Source: Chitinophagales bacterium (lineage in GTDB: Bacteria > Bacteroidota > Bacteroidia > Chitinophagales > S012-47). From it: a stretch of DNA of 39,511 nt. The translations under genes and the position numbers were made by a program. The stretch lies in the NCBI GenBank assembly GCA_015487695.1, contig WFPF01000063.1, positions 1 through 39,511 on the forward strand. The letters run 5' to 3'. Of this stretch, positions 32,431 to 39,511 are shown in pieces. The stretch's first letter is position 1. Each line of letters begins with the position of its first letter. The notes below the pieces were generated by a model. It was not told the origin of the DNA, made no database searches, and saw only the letters and a list, made by a program, of their open reading frames with translations.

Positions 32431-35118
32431 GTGAAGGATCAAGCAAAAATATTGATTCTGTGCCTGATTGTATTTACGGCATTAGCCGCTCGTTCGCAGG
32501 ATTGGGGTGCCCCTCCCGGAGTAAGCCTCCTCATGCCCCTCGAAGAAAGCAATGAAAGTTTTTTCGGAAAAGAAATTTATGAATTAACGCCTCCGGCCTT
32601 TTACCGGCATCCTGAATTTGGCAGAAAAGCATTTAACTGCAAGCTCGACAGTGTCTTTGAACTTATTCAGTACCGAACGCTGAACTCAAGGCTTTTTGTT
32701 AAGATCGGCACGCAGGGACGCGTCAGCTACTCGCAGAAAGTGTATGGAAAATTTCATTATCGCGACCGGGATGGTTGGTTGCGTACCATCGATGCGCGCC
32801 TGAAACCGGATGCATCGGGAAAAAAGGTCTTCCGGGCCATGGATCAGCCGGTGCCGGTGATCATCAACCTGGAGGAGGATTACACGGAATTGCAAGTGCT
32901 GAATTCCCAAGCCTTTCGATTCAACCGGGGCATGAGCCTTGGAATTGAAGGTCCGGATGCAGAATACAAATCGGTCATCAGAAAAAGAAATACGGATATC
33001 TTCTGGTTTGGGAGCAATGGCGTGATCAACAAAGATTATTTCCCGGGTGTGGATCGAGAGATCTTTGCCGACCGGGGTAATCTGAAAACCAACTTTGTCC
33101 TGAACCGCAAACCCGAGGGCCTGTCAGAGGAGGATGTGCTAGTCTTTTCCGATTCCATTGTACTGCCCAAAGGATACCAATTGGTACGAAATGAGAAATA
33201 CGGCCATGAGACCGATGCAGGAGATTGGGATGGCAAATTGAGATTGCTTAATCAGGTCGGGAAGACGGTAGCCCATATTGACGGGCTCACACTCTACGAT
33301 CGCCATGGACGATTGCTCGATGAGCCGAATTATCCCGGCAGCTACCGCCTGATAAAGACGGACTACGGATATCAGTGGCAGATTCGTATTTCCGGAGCCT
33401 GGCTCTGCGACAGCAACACCATGTATCCGGTAAAAATTGACCCCTTTGTCTATGGCAGTGACACCTTTCAGAAAGAAACGATGGGTTTTGAATACGACAT
33501 CGGTTGCGCGGGCAACAAGTACTGCAGCTATGACATGACCGTCACCGTGCCGGGGCGCTCCGAAATGACCCGTACCTGGGCCGAGTTCGAATCACAGTCC
33601 TTTATCGGAGGATGCAGCAATGGCAGCGATTGTGAAAAAGAGGAACTCTATTTTCAATTGGTTCAGCCTTGCCGCACGATAGGATTTATATGCAACGATA
33701 TTGACTTTCTTGCCGGGAGATGCACCACACAGGTTCCCTTCCTTACCGATGATCAGATGGATTGCCTCGATCCGCGCTGTCCGCCCCATAAGGTCGACTT
33801 TGAGCTCAGGCTGTCGCACTGTTCCTGCCCGAGTCCCGAGTGCGATACCGTTTGTCACCGAATGTATACGGGCACCTGGATCATGACTGTGGAAGCAAGA
33901 ACATTGGAAGGCCTGATCAGTGCAAAGGCACCTTATTGCAAGGGGGATACGGTCTGGCTCACGGCCAGGGCCTCATGGGGGGTGCCACCGTACAATTATC
34001 TTTGGCTGCACAACGGAGATACCTCCAAATCGACATTTGCAATTCCGACAACGGATACCTCATTTATTTGCCGAATTCGTGACAGTTGTTCTATGATGTG
34101 TACGGGCTGCGGCCTCGAAGTCTACGATACCATACACATGGTAGTAAGAGATAATCCGGGCATTGATTTAAGCAGTCAGGATGCGACCTGCATCAATGGC
34201 AGCGATGGCAGTGTCATGGCTGTGGGAACGGGGACGATGGGCCCCTACAAATATCTTTGGAATACCGACCCGCCATTCAGCGGGGCCCGCCTCGATTCGG
34301 TAAAGCGGGGTGTCTACAAGGTGACCGTAACAGACCGATTTGGCTGTGATACGGAGGATTCTGTCGAGGTGGCATATCGCAATCTGATCGAATTGAGTGC
34401 AAGCATCGACAGCATCACGTGTTTTGCGGTGCAGGACGGGGCCGCCCGTGCAGCCACCGTGGGCAAAGCGCCATTTCGCTACATCTGGTCTACCGGAGAC
34501 AGCAGTGAATCGGTCTCAGGGCTCGGCCCGGGCAACTATTGGGTGCAGGTCGAAGATCAGGCGGGATGCCGTGATACTTTCTACTTTACGCTCGATACGG
34601 TCGCTCCCCTGACCGTGGATGCGGGAGAGGATAAGCTCATTGTACGGGGAGAGTCTGTCCGGCTCATTGCCGTTACGAATGCTGGCGGAACGGTGATCTA
34701 TGCCTGGATGCCTCAGGAAGACCTGAGCGATCCCAGCCTTCCCGATCCATTTGCCAGTCCCGATTCCACCACATTATATATTGTAAGTGTGGCCTTGCCC
34801 GACAACCCCGACTGCCGGGCCTATGATTCCGTTTGGGTAGAGGTGATATACCAAAGAGCACTCTTTGTTCCCACGGCCTTTTCGCCCAACGGGGATGGAA
34901 TCAATGAAATTTTTGCTCCGAAAGGGGAAGCCGAAGTCGTGAGCATTGAGGTATTTGACCGCTGGGGCAATCGGGTATATGAAGGCAGGGAAGGCTGGGA
35001 TGGCAGATTTAAAGGCAGAGAGCTGCCCATAGGCAGCTATGCTTTTCTGGTGAGATACCGGAAAATTCCCGGTGGCAGGGTCTTCAAGCTGAAGGGAAAT
35101 GTGACATTGCTTCGATAG
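32431..35118 (+). CDS. secreted SprB-repeat protein with C-terminal type B (CHU_C) sorting domain
   Basis: Secreted protein of 895 residues starting at GTG 32431; this start places the signal peptide ('ILILCLIVFTALAARSQ') correctly and no in-frame ATG upstream does. Residues 20-345 form a domain I do not recognise, ending in 'MYPVKIDPFVYG', a phrase common in large secreted Bacteroidota proteins. Residues about 357-474 form a cysteine-dense module with 13 Cys. Two SprB-type repeats follow (about 580-730; 'CINGSDGSVMAVGTGTMGPY' and 'ITCFAVQDGAARAATVGKAP'), then a PKD-like unit and the CHU_C sorting domain ('FSPNGDGINEIFAPKG' onward). SprB repeats occur in gliding adhesins. It is very likely co-transcribed with the preceding type B protein. 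Confidence 0.85.
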   Translation: MKDQAKILILCLIVFTALAARSQDWGAPPGVSLLMPLEESNESFFGKEIYELTPPAFYRHPEFGRKAFNCKLDSVFELIQYRTLNSRLFVKIGTQGRVSYSQKVYGKFHYRDRDGWLRTIDARLKPDASGKKVFRAMDQPVPVIINLEEDYTELQVLNSQAFRFNRGMSLGIEGPDAEYKSVIRKRNTDIFWFGSNGVINKDYFPGVDREIFADRGNLKTNFVLNRKPEGLSEEDVLVFSDSIVLPKGYQLVRNEKYGHETDAGDWDGKLRLLNQVGKTVAHIDGLTLYDRHGRLLDEPNYPGSYRLIKTDYGYQWQIRISGAWLCDSNTMYPVKIDPFVYGSDTFQKETMGFEYDIGCAGNKYCSYDMTVTVPGRSEMTRTWAEFESQSFIGGCSNGSDCEKEELYFQLVQPCRTIGFICNDIDFLAGRCTTQVPFLTDDQMDCLDPRCPPHKVDFELRLSHCSCPSPECDTVCHRMYTGTWIMTVEARTLEGLISAKAPYCKGDTVWLTARASWGVPPYNYLWLHNGDTSKSTFAIPTTDTSFICRIRDSCSMMCTGCGLEVYDTIHMVVRDNPGIDLSSQDATCINGSDGSVMAVGTGTMGPYKYLWNTDPPFSGARLDSVKRGVYKVTVTDRFGCDTEDSVEVAYRNLIELSASIDSITCFAVQDGAARAATVGKAPFRYIWSTGDSSESVSGLGPGNYWVQVEDQAGCRDTFYFTLDTVAPLTVDAGEDKLIVRGESVRLIAVTNAGGTVIYAWMPQEDLSDPSLPDPFASPDSTTLYIVSVALPDNPDCRAYDSVWVEVIYQRALFVPTAFSPNGDGINEIFAPKGEAEVVSIEVFDRWGNRVYEGREGWDGRFKGRELPIGSYAFLVRYRKIPGGRVFKLKGNVTLLR

Positions 35119-35308
35119 TTTTTCAATTAAAAAAAAGCATTTAATTTTATATTGTGAAAATGACATTATTTAACAACCCCGTTTACTTGCTTCAATGGAC
35201 TGATTAGTAGGGATTTTGGTGGTTTTACACATAGGGGTGTAGATAATGTGGATAAGGCTTGTGTAGGCAGGAAGAAAATACTGCTGTACATTTAGGGGCA
35301 AATTGGTT

Positions 35309-35434
35309 TATAAATTATTTTTAGATACAATTCGAAGTGCTTGATTTTGATCCGGAGATCGCCTTTATTTATTTATTGGTGAAGGATGGGTTAAAATTTT
35401 TGTAAATCGTTAACATATCTAAAAATAATTTATA
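35309..35434. repeat. perfect 19-bp inverted repeat with 88-base spacer
   Basis: The left arm TATAAATTATTTTTAGATA (35309-35327) is the exact reverse complement of TATCTAAAAATAATTTATA (35416-35434). The pairing stops on both sides of each arm. The right arm ends on the first two bases of a TAGATTTG promoter box. It could be paired operator sites for a dimeric or looping regulator, or the ends of a 126-bp MITE-like element; no target duplication is obvious at the flanks. Confidence 0.7.
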
Positions 35435-35440
35435 GATTTG
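35433..35440 (+). promoter_or_regulatory. -7 promoter box for the HYR-repeat gene
   Basis: TAGATTTG matches TAnnTTTG. Predicted transcription would start near 35447, giving a leader of about 118 bases before the ATG at 35565. No TTTG lies 17-23 bases upstream, and the right arm of the inverted repeat occupies that spacer, so a protein bound there may control use of the box. Confidence 0.35.
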
Positions 35441-35564
35441 TTTGCTGAAATCTGTATGTTCAGATAAATAGATTTATTTTGAATTCGCATAAAATTCGTT
35501 TACGAAAAACCAGTAACTCATGAGAGAAGCTTTACCTGAGATTGCTTTCTTAAATTCAACTACT

Positions 35565-38500
35565 ATGAAAGATTTTTACAACCGTTTTTTCAAATCTCTT
35601 CTTGGTTTGTTATTCGTGGCTCTTTTCTTCTTTTCAACTGAGAAGAAAGCCGAGGCGCAGTGTACAATCAATTGCCCCATTGCCACACCGGAAACTTTTA
35701 CCATGCAAAATGGGGATGTGATCAGTGCCGATACCATCGTCTTTCCTCCTTTCCCTCCTGCCATATGTGCAGCGCTGGTCTCGTGGCCGGCACCTACGGT
35801 AACTGGGTGCGCACCCAATACCTATACGCAGCTTGCAGGACCCGTCAGTGGAGGAACACTGAATGTGGGTTACTACACGGTCACTTATGCGACTACAAGT
35901 GGTGGAGGCAACCCCAACGAGGATACCTGCTCTTTTACGATTGCCGTTTTGGATACGGTCAGTCCTAAGATTACAGGCTGCCCAACCGACATTACGGTTT
36001 ACCAGGAACCGGATACCTGTGGTGCCCACGTGACCTGGGTGGCTCCGAATGCTTCGGATGCCTGCCAAATGCAGTCCTTCACCTCTAATTATAACTCAGG
36101 CGATTTTATTCCAATCGTAGTTGGAGGCGAGACCATTACCTATACGGCTACGGATACCTCAGGTAATACCAGTAAATGCGAATTTGTCATTACCGTGCTG
36201 GATACTTCCGCACCGGTGATTACTTTCTGCCCCAACGATACCATAGTGGATACCGACCCGGGACTTTGTACAGCTGTTCTCACTCTTCCTGACCTCGAAT
36301 ATGATGAAGATTGTGCGGCCACCATTGTGTGGTCAATTACAGGTGCCGGAGCGATACCGGCAGCAGGGTCTGGAGTAACAGTTAACGCCACCTTTAATAA
36401 AGGAGTATCCACCGTCACATTTACCGTCTCCGATCCTTCCGGTAATACGACAAGCTGCTCCACTCAGGTGACTGTGGAAGACAACGAAGCTCCTTCCGTG
36501 ATCTGTAACAACGGCCCTGTGCAAACCTTTAATACCAGTGCAGATGGTACCGGTGACTGCATCTATGGCTATGCCGAGAGTGTTTTATTTAATGACAACT
36601 GTGACGGAGACGTCACCTATACGGTCACACACAACGGAGTAGCCGGCAGTCCGGTGACTTTTGCAACAAATGTTTCCGGTGGTCTTGCAACACCTACCAT
36701 TAATCTGAGTTCGGGCACCAATATCATCACCTGGATCATGACCGATGATGCCGGCAATGCCGACACCTGCTCTCATACCGTGATTGTGCTGGATGATGAA
36801 AATCCGACCTTCACGAGTTGCCCGGGAAGCTTAACTACCGGAAATACGACCGATTCCTGTGGTGCAATTATTAATTATACCGTTGCGGCAATGGATAATT
36901 GCCAATTGGCATCTGTCACACAAACGGCAGGATTGCCTTCCGGTTCGCTCTTCCCTGTGGGTACTACTACCAATACTTATATTGCCACGGACACAGCTGG
37001 TAACACGAGCTCCTGCTCCTTTACTTTCACGGTAAATGATGTGCAAGCGCCTACTCCGGCCGGATGCAATGACACTACATTTTATGTCGATGGATCTTGC
37101 CAGGCAGTGGTAAATTGGAACGACCCAACGGCTACCGACAATTGTCCGGGTGCTATTACGATAACCCAGATAGGCGGAATAAGCAAGGGAAGTACACAAA
37201 GCCCGGGTACTTACCTAATACAGTATAGTTTTACTGATCTTGCGGGCAATGTATCTTTTTGTTCCTTTAATGTCATTGTGGTAGACACTACTTCACCTAT
37301 TTTTATTGGTTGCCCGGGCGACATTACATTAAATGCAGACGCATCGTGTAATGCCCTGGCTGTCTGGGTGGTACCGACTGCCCTTGATAATTGCGGGGTT
37401 ACAAGTTTTACGGCTTCGGGCCCCGGAACTCTTACAAGCGGTTTAGAGAGTGTTATTCTGACAGCCGGAGTATACACGCAGACGTATACGGCTATGGACG
37501 CAGCGGGCAACACCGCAGAGTGCTCTTTCACCATTACGGTCTTGGATGTAACTCCGCCAACGGTAAGTCTTTCTTCCGGTAGTCCGTTCAATAATACTCC
37601 GGGGGCTTGTTCTTATACAACAAGCTTAGGAGACGTTATTTTTAGTTTCTCTGATAATTGCGGCAATTCTTTGCAAAGTGAAAGAGAGTATGCAATTAAT
37701 AATGGAGATACCATATTTGATTACACCTATGGTGCAGTGCCGGGAATCGGATCTCAAGGAACCAGAACATATCCTTACGGGGTGACAACATTAACCGTTG
37801 TATTGACGGACACTTCCGGAAATTCCAGTTCGGCCAGTATTAATATTACGGTCAACGACAACGAAGCACCGACTATCTCTTGTCCGGGTCCGATCACCCA
37901 ATCCAATGATCCCGACACCTGCGGTGCCACGCTGAACTTTACGGTGACCGGTAGCGACAACTGTGCTTACACCATAAGCAATGATTTCAATGCGCAAACT
38001 TCCAACAACGGGCCGTTGAATTTCAATGATTTTGTTCCGCAAAGCACCACGGCTATTACATTCACTATTACCGATACAGCCGGCAACAATACCAATTGTA
38101 CGGTAAATATCAGTATTGTCGATACCCAACGACCTTATCTCACCTGTCCTCCGGACATTTATCAATCCACCCTTGATCAGACGGTATGTTATGATATCGT
38201 AAGCTGGAGCCAGCCGAACATATCGGATGGTACACTGGATGATAATTGCCCTGGTTTATTGACCATTTCGCAAGTGACATCTTATAACAATCCGGACCTC
38301 TATGCGGTAGGTCATTATACGGTACAATACCTGGCTACGGATGCCAGTGGAAATACCGCTACCTGTAGCTTCGGTATTGAAGTAATTGACAGTGCCCAGC
38401 CGGTGATCAATAATTGCCCGTCCGACATTACACTGGCCTACGATCCGAATCTCTGCGGTGCGGTTGCAAGCTGGACGGCTCCAAGCGCTACGGATAACTG

Positions 38501-39511
38501 TCCGGGTGTATTGTTGACTGCCGATTATGCACCGGGTTCGGTATTCCCGCTGGGAACAACCACGGTTACCTATACCGCACTGGATACATCTTCCAATTTC
38601 GGCTATTGCAGCTTTACGGTTACCGTAACGGACAATACGGTACCAACTGTGACCTGCATAGGTGATACAATAATCTACTCTGCGGATACCACTTGTGGTG
38701 ACTTCTTCAGCTATGTCATCACCACAAATGACGACTGTGATACGGTAGAAATCAGTTATGTGACCACCGACCAGGCGCAAATATCATCTCCGGGTGCAAG
38801 GCACAGTATCGGAATGCCCCCACTGGCATTTGATAGAAACCAATCCGGAACAGATAACTTTAATTCATCGTATGATAAGGTGTACGAAGTACATGACAAA
38901 ATATACTTCGATACGGATAGCAATACGGTGGTTATCCGCTCACCGAAGAAAAACTTCTCTTACATCTTTGTAGATGGCCGCCATGTCGCACAACCTTTGA
39001 TACTGGAAGCCACAGGCCTGGGAAGTTATCCCGATGCCTCGGCCAGCGTTTTGGTTAATGTGTACTACCGAACGGATGTGGACAACACAAACGAAAGATT
39101 CAAAATCAACGGAGAAGGCGGATTTGATCTGGATACCACCGATGTCCTGGTTCAGGATAATGCCGGATCGGTACAGTTCTACGGCAAAAAATCCATCTGG
39201 GTGGATGCCGCCACGTTTAATGCATGGAAAGCGGATAATACCATTCAGATAGATCTTGATACGCTGGCTCCCAATCGTGTAGACTGGTATATTAGCGGTA
39301 GTGGATCAACAGGAGAACGCTTTCTGAATGATGCCTATTTTGAAATGGTTTATACCCGTTCTTCCCAACCGGAGCTTACCGTGGTGGGGGATGTGAAATA
39401 TGTGCTGCATAGACGAGGGGACTTCAATTCTTCTTCGGAGCAATTTGATGTCTACGGTGAAAATGGTTTCTATCTTGGATTAACCTCGGATGCTGCTCCG
39501 CAGTGTGGTAT
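35565..39511 (+). CDS. giant HYR-repeat surface protein, 3' end cut by the window
   Basis: Open reading frame running off the window end; 1315 complete codons are present and I checked the frame at several points (37020, 37560, 38100, 39000). ATG at 35565 starts a signal peptide ('FKSLLGLLFVALFFFSTEKK', then AEAQ); an in-frame ATG at 35520 is an alternative. After a first unit come about ten HYR (hyalin-repeat, Ig-like) domains, each ending in a form of 'D-x-x-G-N-x-x-x-C-x-F-x-I-x-V-x-D' followed by 'P-x-x-x-x-C-P-x-D-I'. From about residue 1075 the pattern breaks into a different module ('KVYEVHDKIYFDTDSNTVVI', later 'DVKYVLHRRGDFNSSSEQF'). Such proteins are typically exported by type IX secretion and act as adhesins or structural surface fibres. 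A C-terminal sorting domain is expected beyond the window but not seen. The gene looks somewhat more AT-rich than its neighbours. Confidence 0.85.
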   Translation, partial: MKDFYNRFFKSLLGLLFVALFFFSTEKKAEAQCTINCPIATPETFTMQNGDVISADTIVFPPFPPAICAALVSWPAPTVTGCAPNTYTQLAGPVSGGTLNVGYYTVTYATTSGGGNPNEDTCSFTIAVLDTVSPKITGCPTDITVYQEPDTCGAHVTWVAPNASDACQMQSFTSNYNSGDFIPIVVGGETITYTATDTSGNTSKCEFVITVLDTSAPVITFCPNDTIVDTDPGLCTAVLTLPDLEYDEDCAATIVWSITGAGAIPAAGSGVTVNATFNKGVSTVTFTVSDPSGNTTSCSTQVTVEDNEAPSVICNNGPVQTFNTSADGTGDCIYGYAESVLFNDNCDGDVTYTVTHNGVAGSPVTFATNVSGGLATPTINLSSGTNIITWIMTDDAGNADTCSHTVIVLDDENPTFTSCPGSLTTGNTTDSCGAIINYTVAAMDNCQLASVTQTAGLPSGSLFPVGTTTNTYIATDTAGNTSSCSFTFTVNDVQAPTPAGCNDTTFYVDGSCQAVVNWNDPTATDNCPGAITITQIGGISKGSTQSPGTYLIQYSFTDLAGNVSFCSFNVIVVDTTSPIFIGCPGDITLNADASCNALAVWVVPTALDNCGVTSFTASGPGTLTSGLESVILTAGVYTQTYTAMDAAGNTAECSFTITVLDVTPPTVSLSSGSPFNNTPGACSYTTSLGDVIFSFSDNCGNSLQSEREYAINNGDTIFDYTYGAVPGIGSQGTRTYPYGVTTLTVVLTDTSGNSSSASINITVNDNEAPTISCPGPITQSNDPDTCGATLNFTVTGSDNCAYTISNDFNAQTSNNGPLNFNDFVPQSTTAITFTITDTAGNNTNCTVNISIVDTQRPYLTCPPDIYQSTLDQTVCYDIVSWSQPNISDGTLDDNCPGLLTISQVTSYNNPDLYAVGHYTVQYLATDASGNTATCSFGIEVIDSAQPVINNCPSDITLAYDPNLCGAVASWTAPSATDNCPGVLLTADYAPGSVFPLGTTTVTYTALDTSSNFGYCSFTVTVTDNTVPTVTCIGDTIIYSADTTCGDFFSYVITTNDDCDTVEISYVTTDQAQISSPGARHSIGMPPLAFDRNQSGTDNFNSSYDKVYEVHDKIYFDTDSNTVVIRSPKKNFSYIFVDGRHVAQPLILEATGLGSYPDASASVLVNVYYRTDVDNTNERFKINGEGGFDLDTTDVLVQDNAGSVQFYGKKSIWVDAATFNAWKADNTIQIDLDTLAPNRVDWYISGSGSTGERFLNDAYFEMVYTRSSQPELTVVGDVKYVLHRRGDFNSSSEQFDVYGENGFYLGLTSDAAPQCG
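35963..38790 (+). repeat. tandem HYR-domain repeat region
   Basis: About ten consecutive protein-level repeats of roughly 75-100 residues. They are diverged at the DNA level, so this is not a recent duplication array. The unit starting near 37554 ('PTVSLSSGSPFNNTPGACSY') is longer and its closing strand lacks the usual Cys ('TDTSGNSSSASINITV'), unlike most others. Confidence 0.75.

Larger units (their letters stand above)
35119..35564 (+). other. AT-rich non-coding region upstream of the HYR-repeat gene
   Basis: This 446-base gap is clearly richer in A and T than its surroundings. It holds a 19-bp perfect inverted repeat (35309-35327 and 35416-35434), a TAGATTTG promoter box (35433-35440), and a related ATAGATTTATTTT at 35468-35480. 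Just after the upstream stop, AATTAAA (35125-35131) and TTTAATT (35140-35146) could form a weak AT-only stem, too weak to call a terminator. I see no small gene or RNA in it. Confidence 0.6.

Noticed and set aside
35119-35150. AT-only stem after the SprB-repeat gene as an intrinsic terminator
   Set aside because: Seven A/T pairs with an eight-base loop are too weak, and there is no GC-rich stem before the T-rich part.
35963-38790. Repetitive region as CRISPR or DNA satellite
   Set aside because: Repeats are at protein level (HYR domains), with diverged DNA and no constant repeat/spacer lengths.
39410-39425. An RGD tripeptide ('RRGDF') in the HYR protein as a host integrin motif
   Set aside because: A single RGD is common by chance, and nothing else suggests contact with animal cells.

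Overview
The window looks like part of the chromosome of a Bacteroidota bacterium, probably a Saprospiria- or Cytophaga-type member that uses type IX secretion. This rests on several things seen in the sequence: two secreted proteins ending in the gliding-motility/type B sorting domain (CHU_C), a giant HYR-repeat surface protein, a BatA/VWA membrane protein, an OMP_b-brl_3-type outer-membrane receptor, a DUF4199 protein, a single-subunit succinate dehydrogenase cytochrome b, and promoter boxes of the Bacteroidota form TAnnTTTG. I saw no tRNA, rRNA, CRISPR array, insertion sequence or prophage. Most genes are tightly packed and look chromosomal and stable.

Layout. 0.1-3.6 kb: a TolB-like beta-propeller lipoprotein, then homogentisate 1,2-dioxygenase and 4-hydroxyphenylpyruvate dioxygenase, two consecutive steps of tyrosine breakdown. 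3.6-5.6 kb, minus strand: a glycosyltransferase followed by a XerD-type recombinase. 5.75-9.1 kb: a BatA-domain membrane protein and a dihydroorotase homologue that appears to have lost nearly all its metal ligands. 9.15-12.4 kb: an overlapping operon of a DUF4199 membrane protein, a polyprenyl-phosphate-type GT2, a GT4 and a GmhA-like isomerase. A minus-strand outer-membrane receptor follows, then a GmhB-like phosphatase, so two heptose-pathway enzymes flank the receptor. 15.5-18.9 kb: sdhCAB. 19.1-29.4 kb: an envelope block made of a discoidin-like/PD40/OmpA protein, a thioester-bearing bacterial alpha-2-macroglobulin and penicillin-binding protein 1C. 29.5-35.1 kb: two adjacent type B sorted secreted proteins. 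35.1-35.56 kb: an AT-rich regulatory gap. 35.56 kb to the window end: a truncated giant HYR-repeat protein.

The second half is mostly cell-surface biology: peptidoglycan repair and protease trapping (A2M plus PBP1C), an outer-membrane/peptidoglycan anchor, and three large secreted proteins. The first half mixes central metabolism with glycan synthesis.

I did not find a clearly new multi-gene system. The signals most worth following up are the ligand-stripped dihydroorotase, a perfect 19-bp inverted repeat in the control region of the HYR gene, a non-HYR module embedded late in that HYR protein, a cysteine-dense module in one secreted protein, and promoter boxes so close to start codons that leaderless mRNAs are likely.
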